A DNA stretch of 64,000 nucleotides, from contig NZ_UGNX01000001.1 of the NCBI RefSeq assembly GCF_900452415.1, forward strand, positions 1-64,000, in the 5' to 3' direction. Each line of letters starts with the position of its first letter. Position 1 is the stretch's first letter. This document shows, piece after piece, positions 49,154 through 58,423 of this stretch. The position numbers were made by a program, and so were the translations under genes. This DNA comes from Legionella cincinnatiensis (GTDB lineage Bacteria; Pseudomonadota; Gammaproteobacteria; Legionellales; Legionellaceae). Under the pieces are notes generated by a model. It ran no database searches. It was not told the origin of the DNA and saw only the letters and a program-made list of their open reading frames with translations.

Positions 49154-50965
49154 ATGAGAAGGAAAAATTATAAAGGAAAGCCTATTGGTTTCTGGCTTTC
49201 GGGTGTTGCAGGAGTGGTGATAAATAGTCTTGCCCATGCATCAACCCCGCTATGGACATATTCAGCACCCAGCCCTGCCAGCGTGACGGTATCTGATGGA
49301 GGAATAGCAACGGTTTCGTATACGGTTACAAATATGTCTCGAAGAGGAAAGTATCTGATATTGAAACCGACTCCAGGGGTCAGTGCTTCAGCCTGTTATT
49401 TGGCAGGGATGAGAAGTATCTGTAATTTAACGCTGACAATTAATGGCAGTGCAATTCCTCAGCAAGGGCTCCATGCAGGACCTGTTTTATGCGAGCAGGG
49501 TAATCCGAATCAATGTTACCAGCCTGCGTTAGACAAACAATTAAATGTGAACCGCTCTTCAGACGGCCCGGGTCATTTGCTGTTAAGTCAGTACGGTAGG
49601 CCAATCAGCGCATTGGCATTACGCCCTGGCGATACCGGAACATTGCTGCTCACAAATACCGGGCAACGCAGTATTTCTTCCTTGAGTATTCAACTTCCTT
49701 TTGGATGGAGTGACTACTTCACCAATAATTGCTTAGCGGTATTAGCACCCAGCCAAAACTGCACGATTACTTATACCGTTCCCTCACTCTCGATGACAGG
49801 AATTTTAAATCCTTTGACTATTCTGGGGACAGGTGCTGACAACAGCATTACTCTTCCTGTTAGTATCCAGGCGATAGGCAGCGTCAGCTGCTGGGGATAT
49901 AACGGCTTTGGGCAGCTGGGCAATGGCACCACAAGCAGTAGCAGCATCCCGGTTTCGGTGAATGGTATAGGTAATGCTCTGTCCATCACTGGAGGGTTAT
50001 TCCACACCTGCGCCCTGCTCAATAGCGGCGCGGTCAGTTGTTGGGGATATAACGGCGTGGGCCAGCTGGGCAATGGCACCCTAACCAATAGCAGCATCCC
50101 GGTTTCAGTGAATGGTATAGGTAATGCCCTGGCCATTACCGCAGGAGACTATCACACCTGCGCCCTGCTCAATAGCGGCGCGGTCAGTTGCTGGGGATCT
50201 AACGGCGTGGGCCAGCTGGGTAATGGTACCACAACCAGTAGCAGCACCCCTGTTTCGGTGAGTGGGATAAGTAATGCCGTTGCCATTAGCGCAGGGAGCA
50301 ATTCCACCTGCGCCCTGCTCGATAGTGGCGTGATTAACTGCTGGGGATATAACGGCTTTGGGCAGCTGGGCAATGGCACCACAACCAATAGCAGCATCCC
50401 GGTTTCAGTGAATGGTATAAGTAATGCCCTGGCCATTACCGAAGGGGGGAATCATATCTGTGCCCTGCTCAATAGCGGCGCGGTCAGTTGCTGGGGATAT
50501 AACGTTTCTGGCCAGCTAGGTAATGGCAGCACCACCACCAGCAGCACCCCTGTTTCGGTGAGTGGGATAAGTAATGCCGTTGCCATTAGCGCAGGGAGCA
50601 ATTCCACCTGTGCCCTGCTCGATAGTGGCGTGATTAACTGCTGGGGATATAACGGCTTTGGGCAGCTGGGCAATGGCACCACAACCAGTAGCAGCATCCC
50701 GGTTTCAGTGAATGGTATAAGTAATGCTCTGGCCATTACCGAAGGGGTGAATCATACCTGCGCCCTGCTCAATAGCGGCGCGGTCAACTGCTGGGGGTAT
50801 AACGTTTCTGGCCAGCTGGGTAATGGCATCAGTGGTGTCGGTGCTTACAGCAGCACCCCTGTACAAACCTGCTCTGAATCAGGATGCCCTAATCCTTTAA
50901 ACGCTTTAGGGATTTTTAACCATAACCTGGGAAATCAGTCATGTGCTATTATCCCTGTCCCTTAG
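49154..50965 (+). CDS. Secreted RCC1-repeat protein with Ig-like N-terminal module
   Basis: A 603-residue protein with a signal-type N-terminus ending LAHAS, two Ig-like segments (about 35-130 and 140-235, cysteine-paired), and from about residue 244 a run of seven RCC1-type repeats of about 50 residues, each reading SCWGYNG.GQLGNGT.TSSS.PVSV-type text followed by GI.NA.AI..G..H.CALL.SG. The RCC1 fold is a beta-propeller that binds proteins. The repeats are nearly identical at DNA level, and the region is GC-richer than its flanks, pointing to recent duplication or transfer. Export suggests adhesion or extracellular binding. Confidence 0.82.
   Translation: MRRKNYKGKPIGFWLSGVAGVVINSLAHASTPLWTYSAPSPASVTVSDGGIATVSYTVTNMSRRGKYLILKPTPGVSASACYLAGMRSICNLTLTINGSAIPQQGLHAGPVLCEQGNPNQCYQPALDKQLNVNRSSDGPGHLLLSQYGRPISALALRPGDTGTLLLTNTGQRSISSLSIQLPFGWSDYFTNNCLAVLAPSQNCTITYTVPSLSMTGILNPLTILGTGADNSITLPVSIQAIGSVSCWGYNGFGQLGNGTTSSSSIPVSVNGIGNALSITGGLFHTCALLNSGAVSCWGYNGVGQLGNGTLTNSSIPVSVNGIGNALAITAGDYHTCALLNSGAVSCWGSNGVGQLGNGTTTSSSTPVSVSGISNAVAISAGSNSTCALLDSGVINCWGYNGFGQLGNGTTTNSSIPVSVNGISNALAITEGGNHICALLNSGAVSCWGYNVSGQLGNGSTTTSSTPVSVSGISNAVAISAGSNSTCALLDSGVINCWGYNGFGQLGNGTTTSSSIPVSVNGISNALAITEGVNHTCALLNSGAVNCWGYNVSGQLGNGISGVGAYSSTPVQTCSESGCPNPLNALGIFNHNLGNQSCAIIPVP
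50272..50871 (+). repeat. 300-bp tandem duplication in the RCC1 gene
   Basis: Bases 50272-50571 and 50572-50871 are near-identical, exactly 300 bp apart (GTAATGCCGTTGCCATTAGC begins both). Each holds two RCC1 units. Differences are few (for example GGNH/GVNH, and NI/NT text), which suggests a recent event. More such 150-bp units extend upstream to about 49885. Confidence 0.85.
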
Positions 50966-51380
50966 AACCAGAGGGGTTAGTTTGATTAATGCAAGCAGGC
51001 TGGCGGACTTTTCCGCCGAAACCTTTAAGGACAGCATAACCAAGTGACCAATCAAACTATTTTTGAACAGTTCTATGGGCACCGTCAATTTAACTTTTAA
51101 AGAAGCAAGAAAGGTACTAATGCAAATATTAAGCACAAAGAATCTCTGAAGCCGCTGTTTGCCAAAATTCTTTTACTTTGAGGAATTGGCTTTGCTGAAG
51201 TGGTGCCGCTTTGGTATATGGAGAGCATAAAAAAGTGTGGGGGCAATTAGCTAATATCTTGTAATTACAAGATTTAGATCGAGGATCAAATTAAGCTGGC
51301 TGGTTTGTAATGTTGATCGCTATGAAAATTTGCACGTTAAGAATTGTACTTCGAGGATTAGTCCTCTCATATGGAGGCGA
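50966..51380. other. 415-base gap after the RCC1 gene
   Basis: No intact gene is seen. Short runs of protein-like text in several frames (for example around 51145-51260) suggest decayed sequence, perhaps old insertion elements, but no family can be named. Confidence 0.35.
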
Positions 51381-51771
51381 ATGAGAGTTCCTGGATCATT
51401 GGCTGATTTACATTATGTTATTCAAACCATTTATGAATGGGATAACGAACAGCTTCATCAGTTTCACATTTATGGAAGATTATGGTATCAATTACGATGA
51501 TGGTCTAGGTTATTCAGATAACGCTTATAAGGTGTGCCTTGATGACTTTGTCTTTGATGTAGGTGATAAATTTACTTATGAATACAATTTTTTTGAACAT
51601 TTAATGCATGATATTCGTGTGGAGAACGTTAAAGCCCATTGAAAACGTTAAAACTATTTCTTGTATCAAAGGATCTGGCATGCCAGGCTTTGATAACCAG
51701 GATGAGAACAAATTAATGCTCCGATTGCTCCGATTGCTCCGATTGATTCTTAATGAGAAAAAGCCCTTGTA
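51381..51771 (+). pseudogene. Decayed pRiA4b ORF-3-like gene
   Basis: The first frame from ATG 51381 gives LADLHYVIQTIYEWDNEQLH and QFHIYGR, then stops. A second frame gives DYGINYDDGLGYSDNAYKV and DVGDKFTYEYNFFEHLMHDI. A third gives ISCIKGSG. Together they match the pRiA4b ORF-3 domain, a small family often found beside insertion elements. Two frameshifts make it non-functional. Near the 3' end, CTCCGATTG is repeated three times (about 51719-51745). Confidence 0.75.
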
Positions 51772-51906
51772 AGAGCTTGTAGATTTAATTGACCAATTAA
51801 ATGTCAATAAATTTAACCGCAAACGGCTTTAACCAACAACTGAACGAGATTAAAGAGGACTACCTATAATTAAACTTAAGGATAATCATTAGGTGGGTTT
51901 GGTATC

Positions 51907-52322
51907 GTGAATTTTAAAATTCAATTAGTTGTTGACGATGACCAAGGTCAAATAACGAGCGAGGATATTATTGAATTGGAACGCACTGACCATCATTTTG
52001 TTGGATTCTCTCTGATAGAGTCTAAAGCACTTTTAGGCATTACAGAGAAGCATTGTTCTATGCCAAGCATAGAAATTTTTCAAATTCACAACGTTATTGT
52101 TTGTGTGCAAAAAAGTGACGAATTAAGGGACATACTACGACTCAGTATAGAACCTTGTTTGGCATTATTGCTATACCCTGCATACGGTTATATCATTGTG
52201 GTTGGGATGACACGTCCGCAAAAATATTTAGTCCTTTGGAACTTTTTATCGGAAGATTATGTAGTAACCCATCGGAAACATAGGCTGCCTCTCGCTCAGA
52301 GCTACTGATGGACGTTGTATAA
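51907..52322 (+). pseudogene. ISKra4-family transposase remnant
   Basis: The frame from 51907 gives FKIQLVVDDDQGQITSEDII and SLIESKALLGITEK, matching the N-terminus of ISKra4-type transposases. After about 52045 another frame gives QYRTLFGIIAIPCIRLYHC, KIFSPLELFIGRL and SRSELLMDVV, again matching. The frameshifts and the missing catalytic domain show it is a dead remnant. It adjoins the decayed pRiA4b-like gene. Confidence 0.78.
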
Positions 52323-52500
52323 AACAGACGATTCAACTCATTAATAAAACTGTAAAGTGAAATGTAATTCACGGTGAGAAATTTCGTATCTTCCTGCAAA
52401 GAACCCTCATAAACGCACCGTATTTTCCATTTATCTTTGAACGCCTATTTTCAACACTATTAGTTGTTGATCCGTCCATCAAGTATATAAAGATATAACC

Positions 52501-53007
52501 CTAAAGGACTTTTTCTTCAGAACCATATATTTGTTCTTTTAAAGATTGCATGTATCCTGCCATAAAAAAGAGTTCTGCAACCAGGCATAAAGGTGCGATT
52601 AGTACTTGGCTGAAATTATCCATAAAAGCAGGTTTTTTACCTTCTAAATAATGGCCATACAATTGTAATCCTAACCCTATGATAAAAAAGAGAATAAAAA
52701 ACCAAACACCAAAAGCTGTTGGCCCGTCTTGGCTAAACCAGTTTGCAATCAATAACAAAATAAGCAGAATTGGTGTCAGTGCTAAAGCCAATTGCCAATT
52801 TAAACGAAAATAATAAACTAAGGCACCTATAGTAGCGAGAAAGGCAAGATTTGTCGCAAAAATACCTGGCATAATTATTTTGATAAATCCCAAGAAAATC
52901 ATTATTGATAAAATAAGAATCGGCACACCTGCCAAATGAGTGTAACGTGTTTTTATATTATGGTGATAAGCGGCATAAAATTGAGCTTGTTCAATAAATG
53001 GTTTCAT
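52501..53007 (-). CDS. Mpo1/DUF962-like membrane protein
   Basis: A 168-residue membrane protein with about four or five hydrophobic spans. The N-terminus MKPFIEQAQFYAAYHHN and the HLAGVPILILSI segment match the DUF962/Mpo1 family, whose yeast member is an iron-dependent dioxygenase of 2-hydroxy fatty acids. Conserved His residues in YHHN are seen. ATG 53007 is preferred over the in-frame ATG at 53049 because homology starts there. The bacterial role is not established. Confidence 0.72.
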   Translation of the reverse strand: MKPFIEQAQFYAAYHHNIKTRYTHLAGVPILILSIMIFLGFIKIIMPGIFATNLAFLATIGALVYYFRLNWQLALALTPILLILLLIANWFSQDGPTAFGVWFFILFFIIGLGLQLYGHYLEGKKPAFMDNFSQVLIAPLCLVAELFFMAGYMQSLKEQIYGSEEKVL

Positions 53008-53111
53008 TTTAAGAATAGAACGAGTAATTATACTTAAAACATAGCACATTCTGTTAAAAAAATCAGGAAGATAATTAAAGCTCCGTTTTTGAGAGCAAGA
53101 AACTAATTTGA

Positions 53112-53807
53112 TTATTTGTCAAAAGCATATGTTCCCACTAGGTACAGTACATTCCCATTGGTTGATGAGCCAGGAATATAAGCGGCTTTTAGTGAAAGTT
53201 TTTTATAAAATATTCCAGCCCAAGGCACTGCCCCCGGAAAAGGAATATTATGGAAGATATCAGGGCGCGCTGTCACTAGGACAGAAAATCCTATGCCAGC
53301 TTTAAATTCTTTAGTGATATTTGCTACTTTCAAATATGCATATCCCGCAGTGGGTTCTACATTACGATGAGAGTCTAGGAAGGCAAAGGCATAAAGACCA
53401 TGCCAGTTTCCTTTTTCATCAAAAAAACCTTTCCCTAGTCCGCCACCCCAGGCGAGCTCATTATATTTTTTTTCTCGTATTCGCTCAGCGGAGTAAGTGA
53501 ATCTGTTATGCCATGCATAGCCTGAAAAATAAAGATCGGTATGCCCTTCTGTCCATACCTGATGAAGCCGATGACAAAGAGGTCTGAATAAGGGAAGCCA
53601 ATACTTACATCCTTTTGGTTCCTCAGTGACTAACCCAGTTTCTTTTGACGTTTTGTCATGCGGAGACATTTTGATTGTATTAATAGGTGAGTTCTTGTCT
53701 ATACTATTAGACGAAGAATTAGAAATTGTTGGCGGGCTACTAAAAGTATTTAAAGAAAATACAATTAAGAGTCCTATAATGAAATTACGTACAGTCAATT
53801 GATTCAT
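53112..53807 (-). CDS. pagP: Lipid A palmitoyltransferase PagP (Rcp-like)
   Basis: PagP moves palmitate from phospholipids to lipid A in the outer membrane, which raises resistance to cationic peptides; L. pneumophila calls its homologue Rcp. The 231-residue product has an N-terminal signal region, an about 80-residue polar stretch, then a barrel with [13 protein letters not shown], the D-S pair in [24 protein letters not shown] and a final LVGTYAFDK strand. The His in YAWHNR and D-S in FLDSHRN correspond to the E. coli catalytic His, Asp, Ser. The extra N-terminal stretch makes it longer than the E. coli enzyme. Confidence 0.87.
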   Translation of the reverse strand: MNQLTVRNFIIGLLIVFSLNTFSSPPTISNSSSNSIDKNSPINTIKMSPHDKTSKETGLVTEEPKGCKYWLPLFRPLCHRLHQVWTEGHTDLYFSGYAWHNRFTYSAERIREKKYNELAWGGGLGKGFFDEKGNWHGLYAFAFLDSHRNVEPTAGYAYLKVANITKEFKAGIGFSVLVTARPDIFHNIPFPGAVPWAGIFYKKLSLKAAYIPGSSTNGNVLYLVGTYAFDK

Positions 53808-53922
53808 TCACTTATAACCTAGAGGGGATAATACCAGTTTAAATTTGATCGAATTTACCTCATATTGATTTGCAGAGTTCTTGCTTATTAAGTTTAACTA
53901 TAAAAAATAAGAGCATACTAAC

Positions 53923-55308
53923 ATGGACTTGTTTCGTAAAAAAGAGATTGGTGAATCATTTGAACAGGGATCTTCTCTTGTTAAATGTCTTACTGCATTC
54001 GATCTTACCCTTTTAGGTATTGGCGCTATAATTGGTGCTGGGATTTTTGTTTTAACCGGAATAGTTGCCGCAACAGATGCTGGGCCTGCGGTGATCTTTT
54101 CATATGTCTTAGCCGGACTGGCATGTATTTTTTCCGCATTGTCCTATGCTGAATTGGCTTCTTCTCTGGGTGGTTGTGGTAGTGCGTATGGATATGCTTA
54201 CGCAGGTTTTGGAGAGATTGTTGCCTGGATTGTTGGTTGGGACTTATTGTTTGAATATACCATTTCGGTTTCTGCCGTGTCTGTTGGATGGAGTAGTTAT
54301 GCTAATGATTTCTTTTTAGCTCTAAAAATACACATTCCCGCTGCATTCTTACATGGACCAGAAAACGGAGGTTTTTTCAACCTACTTGCATGTGCCATAA
54401 TTGTTATCTTGATGTTTTTGTTAACTTGGGGTGTTAAATCCAGTATTCGGGTTAATAACATCATGGTAATTACTAAGCTTTTAGTCATTTTGATTTTTAT
54501 TGTGATTGCCTTTGGAGAGATTGATCCTTCAAATTGGTCGCCTTTTTTTCCTTATGGTTGGGAAGGAGTTGTGAAGGGTGCATCCCTGATATTTTTTGCT
54601 TATATTGGATTTGATGCAGTATCAACTGCAGCCGAAGAGGCAATTAACCCTCAACGTGATTTACCTATTGGAATAATAGGGTCGTTATCTATTTGCACTG
54701 TTTTATATATGATTGTTGCAGGTTTGTTGACGGGTATCGCGCATTACAGCACGCTAAATGTTGCATCGCCAATCAGTCATGCTTTATTAGTTTTGGGGTA
54801 TAAATCTATTGCTAGTCTTATTAGTGTGGGAGCGATAGCCGGTTTAACTACCGTAATGCTGGTTTTGTTTTATGGTTTAACGCGAATTATGTTGGCCATG
54901 TCTCGGGATGGATTATTGCCTAAGATTTTCTCTCAAACAAATTCATACACCCATACCCCTATCCGCGTCATTTTATTAAGCGGTATTTTAATGAGTTTAT
55001 TTGCTGCATTTATTTCGATGCATGATCTCACCGAGTTGGTAAATATAGGTACCTTATTTGCATTTTTTATGGTATGCGCTGGTGTTTTATATTTACATTA
55101 TAAACGACCGGAACTACATCGACCATTCAAGACACCAGGTATGCCCTATGTGCCTATTTTAGGAATGATGAGTTGTTTTTATCTGATGATAAATTTACCT
55201 TTTATTACCTTAATGCGTTTTGTTATTTGGATGACAATTGGTTTGGTGGTTTATTTTTCTTTCGCCTATAAAAACAGTCGATTATCAAAAATTCAAATTA
55301 AGAAGTAA
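53923..55308 (+). CDS. APC-family amino acid permease
   Basis: A 461-residue transporter with about 12 membrane spans. The first-helix motif is LTLLGIGAIIGAGIFVLTG, and IFFAYIGFDAVSTAAEE near 225-240 is the sixth-helix motif of the YfnA/cationic amino acid transporter branch. Substrate is unknown; Legionella depends on host amino acids, so it may serve intracellular growth. Divergent from pagP, with a 115-base shared promoter region. Confidence 0.9.
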   Translation: MDLFRKKEIGESFEQGSSLVKCLTAFDLTLLGIGAIIGAGIFVLTGIVAATDAGPAVIFSYVLAGLACIFSALSYAELASSLGGCGSAYGYAYAGFGEIVAWIVGWDLLFEYTISVSAVSVGWSSYANDFFLALKIHIPAAFLHGPENGGFFNLLACAIIVILMFLLTWGVKSSIRVNNIMVITKLLVILIFIVIAFGEIDPSNWSPFFPYGWEGVVKGASLIFFAYIGFDAVSTAAEEAINPQRDLPIGIIGSLSICTVLYMIVAGLLTGIAHYSTLNVASPISHALLVLGYKSIASLISVGAIAGLTTVMLVLFYGLTRIMLAMSRDGLLPKIFSQTNSYTHTPIRVILLSGILMSLFAAFISMHDLTELVNIGTLFAFFMVCAGVLYLHYKRPELHRPFKTPGMPYVPILGMMSCFYLMINLPFITLMRFVIWMTIGLVVYFSFAYKNSRLSKIQIKK

Positions 55309-55447
55309 CTACTAGAGTCTCTCCAAAGAGTCTTAAAAAATTTTCGACATCTCTTCTCTTTGTTTGTCTATAATTTAATCATATGGGTCAATGTCAATTC
55401 TTCCCAGTTTGTTATGTTACAAAAGGGTGTAGGCTGTGGAGGCTTCC

Positions 55448-57367
55448 ATGAAAATCAAATTTTCTCCCATGGATCAAGATTTTTTTGGTGAAGATAACAA
55501 AGAGCAACGAAAAATTATCGCCGAATTTTTGGAGCAACAACTTGAGGCTAATGTTTTAAATTGGGAAAAAAATAAACAATATCAAACTAAAGAAGGACAT
55601 ATTATTGAGTTTGATCACGAAGTTATAGCAAGAGATAGAAAAGAAGGCAAAGATCCCGGGATACGTTTTGAAGTGGTTAGTGATAAACTGCTTGGTAAAG
55701 GAGGGCAAGGTGCTGTTTATGAGGGGATGGGGGTTTTTTCCATAAAAGACAATCATCTCGCCTATAAGCAATATGGCGAAGTATATAATGAACAAGTAAA
55801 AGACTTTCGAGTGGTGAAAAAAGGAAGTCATTCCTCATTAGCAATTCCCAGAACAGTCGAAGAAATTGAAGATATTGGTTATAAACCTGCTGTAAAATTC
55901 CAACGCTCTTACGCATTAATCATGAAAAAAATTGGTGATCATGACTTATCGATGCTATCACAGAACTTTTGTCGTTATCGCAATGGTGAAAATGCGTATT
56001 CTGGACTTAGACTTTCACTCGATTTATCATCAGAAGAAAAATTAAACCTCACCCATTCTCTAATAAAAAATCTGGCGCATCAAATTAATCAAAGAGGAAC
56101 CGTACATCAGGATATTAAACCGGACAATATCCGTTTTTCTTATTATAATAATCAATTTAAAACCTATTTTATTGATACAGATAATGCCTGTAAAATTGGA
56201 CAAAAGGTGGGCCTAAATAATCCTTATAGCTCTGGTTTTTCTCCGCCGGAGACACGTGTTCAAGATTATGTGGCTCATCCAGCGCGTGATGTTTATGCGA
56301 TGGGAGAAGTACTTAAGGAGTTGTGGCAAGATGAGCTCAAAAACTTATCAAATAAAGAGACCCCCGAAGACTTTAAAAAGCTGGAGGACCTCATAAAGAG
56401 CATGACAAACAACTCTCCAGATCAAAGACCCACTATTGATGAGGTAGAGAAACGACTGCAACAAATCCAATTCCATGAACCTCATAATGAACAAAAGGAA
56501 TTGGAAGCTAAATTTTTAAACGCTATTAAACTGAATAATAATTCTCTTGTTATCGAAATGTTGAAAAATAAGCAAATAAATCTTAATACTGTGAACGATT
56601 CAAAGGGTAGAAACCCATTATCGCTTGCTCTTGAACGACATAATAGACCGATGATTGAACTCTTTTTAAAAGAAGGTCTAAAACCGGATCGCAGTAATGA
56701 ATCAGAATATGGGAGTTCTCTTTATGAGCTCCTTTTTGATGCGCAATGTGCTCCTCACGAGAAGCGTTCTATCGAGGACCGTATAGAAATAGCCAAACTC
56801 CTCATCAAGAATAATATAATCGATATTTCACCTCCGAATTGGGTTAAAGAATATCCAAATGCGTTTTTTGAGGGATCTGCTAATACTAAAATGTTGCAAG
56901 CCTGTCTTAATGATCCAGAGATAAAACCTTTAATCGTTAACAGTAAACCAATGCAAAATCTCTTTATAGCCCAGGAACAATCTGTTCTTAAAAGCATGAA
57001 ACACTATGCAGATTCTGTAAACAGTGAATTTAAAAAGGAAGGGTTTTTTCAAAGATTCAGCCAAACAGAAAATAAAAAATTCATCCAACAAATCCTTGCT
57101 GCATTTTCTAAGTATGATGTTGAAAATGAAACGGATCCTGCCAAAATTCATCAAAAATTCATTGAGTTATGTCAGCTTATTTCAAAGCATCCATCTCATG
57201 ATGAAGAAGTCGAATGTGCAAAAGAAAACATGTTCTCAAATGATGCACAATTTGTTTTCGAGAATCTTGCTTCTGTACAGTATGAGTTACCTAAACCCAA
57301 AGAACAAGAATCACAACAAGTAGCAGATCTTAGCAATATTATACCGCCCTCTGATTTACAATGGTAA
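55448..57367 (+). CDS. Eukaryotic-type protein kinase with ankyrin-like repeats
   Basis: A 639-residue protein of LegK/effector type. The N-terminal lobe has the glycine loop GKGGQGAVYEG (about 83-93) and AYKQYGE for the ATP-binding Lys. The catalytic loop is H220-Q-D-I-K-P-D-N. The metal-binding segment is D243-T-D instead of D-F-G, and the P+1 region is FSPPETR with DVYAMGEVL. From about 350, helical pairs (AIKLNNNSLVIEMLKNKQ, RNPLSLALERHNRPMIEL) look like ankyrin repeats. ATG 55448 has GGAGG upstream. The tail is Gln/Glu-rich (PKEQESQQVADLS), as in Dot/Icm substrates. Confidence 0.8.
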   Translation: MKIKFSPMDQDFFGEDNKEQRKIIAEFLEQQLEANVLNWEKNKQYQTKEGHIIEFDHEVIARDRKEGKDPGIRFEVVSDKLLGKGGQGAVYEGMGVFSIKDNHLAYKQYGEVYNEQVKDFRVVKKGSHSSLAIPRTVEEIEDIGYKPAVKFQRSYALIMKKIGDHDLSMLSQNFCRYRNGENAYSGLRLSLDLSSEEKLNLTHSLIKNLAHQINQRGTVHQDIKPDNIRFSYYNNQFKTYFIDTDNACKIGQKVGLNNPYSSGFSPPETRVQDYVAHPARDVYAMGEVLKELWQDELKNLSNKETPEDFKKLEDLIKSMTNNSPDQRPTIDEVEKRLQQIQFHEPHNEQKELEAKFLNAIKLNNNSLVIEMLKNKQINLNTVNDSKGRNPLSLALERHNRPMIELFLKEGLKPDRSNESEYGSSLYELLFDAQCAPHEKRSIEDRIEIAKLLIKNNIIDISPPNWVKEYPNAFFEGSANTKMLQACLNDPEIKPLIVNSKPMQNLFIAQEQSVLKSMKHYADSVNSEFKKEGFFQRFSQTENKKFIQQILAAFSKYDVENETDPAKIHQKFIELCQLISKHPSHDEEVECAKENMFSNDAQFVFENLASVQYELPKPKEQESQQVADLSNIIPPSDLQW

Positions 57368-57414
57368 TAGGCATCAGGGGTTATGCTTTAAGATTTTTGC
57401 TCTAAATGGATGGC

Positions 57415-58401
57415 TTAAATGTTGCTTAATACCAATGCCGCAGCAATGATTGCTGCGGCAGGGATTGTAATGAGCCAAGAAAAGAAAATTCTTCTGATGA
57501 CGCGCCAATGTGGGCCAGCAAGTCCATTAGTTAATCCGACCCCAGCAATTGCTCCAGTTACAGTATGGGTAGTAGAAACAGGAATACCTGATTGGGTTGC
57601 AATAAAAAGAGAAATCGCTGCCCCAGTTTCGGCTGCACAACCCTTTATGGTATCAAGTTTTGTTATTTGAGTTCCCATTGTGTGCACAATACGCCAGCCT
57701 CCTGCAAGGGTCCCAAGACTTATTGCCGCTTGACATGAAATGACTACCCAACATGGGACATAAAAAGGTCCTTCGATCCAAGCTGCTGAAAAGAGTAATA
57801 TAGAGATGATCCCCATAGTCTTTTGGCCATCATTGCTTCCATGGGTTAGGCTAAGTAACGCAGAGGAGCATAATTGGAATCCTTTAAAAAACTTGAAATG
57901 AGTTTGTTTTGAGTTTTTCGAAAACTTATAAAAAAAGTAAGTAATAAATAATGCAACAACTAATCCAAGAGCGGGTGAAACAAAAATTCCGCCGATTACT
58001 TTGGCAAAACCAGTCATTTTAAGCGATGAAAAACCCCCTTTGGCTATTGCCGCTCCCGCTAATCCACCAATAAGGGCATGCGAAGAACTTGATGGAAGCC
58101 CGTAATACCATGTCACAAGATTCCAGAAGATAGCCCCGATTAATGCGGCTAAAATAAAATGCGCATCAACAATGTGAGCATCGATTAAGTCGCTTCCAAT
58201 AGTTTTTGCCACAGTGAGATTAAAAACTAAAAAAGCAATAAAATTGAAAAATGCAGCCCATATTACAGCTTGCTTGGGGGTTAAAACCTTGGTAGTGACG
58301 ATCGTAGCTATAGAATTTGCTGCATCATGGAAGCCATTAATAAAATCGAAAGCATAGGCAACCATGATTACAAATAATGTAAATAAAAAGGGTGAGTCCA
58401 T
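57415..58401 (-). CDS. pit: PiT-family inorganic phosphate transporter
   Basis: A 328-residue low-affinity phosphate transporter with about ten spans. The PiT signature repeats are GFHDAANSIATIVTTKVL in the N-terminal half and SLTHGSNDGQKTMGII in the C-terminal half. Some pit genes are paired with a DUF47 (PhoU-like) gene; none is adjacent here. coq7 lies upstream on the same strand, 22 bases away, so they may be co-transcribed. Confidence 0.9.
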   Translation of the reverse strand: MDSPFLFTLFVIMVAYAFDFINGFHDAANSIATIVTTKVLTPKQAVIWAAFFNFIAFLVFNLTVAKTIGSDLIDAHIVDAHFILAALIGAIFWNLVTWYYGLPSSSSHALIGGLAGAAIAKGGFSSLKMTGFAKVIGGIFVSPALGLVVALFITYFFYKFSKNSKQTHFKFFKGFQLCSSALLSLTHGSNDGQKTMGIISILLFSAAWIEGPFYVPCWVVISCQAAISLGTLAGGWRIVHTMGTQITKLDTIKGCAAETGAAISLFIATQSGIPVSTTHTVTGAIAGVGLTNGLAGPHWRVIRRIFFSWLITIPAAAIIAAALVLSNI

Positions 58402-58423
58402 ACCAAAACTATTCCTTAGAATA

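Noticed and set aside
50152..50736. Long minus-strand open frames in the RCC1 gene
   Set aside because: They repeat with the RCC1 units and are the reverse reading of a clear secreted protein, so they are shadows.
49885..50871. CRISPR-like regular repetition
   Set aside because: The 150-bp units are translated RCC1 blades without unique spacers, so this is protein repetition.
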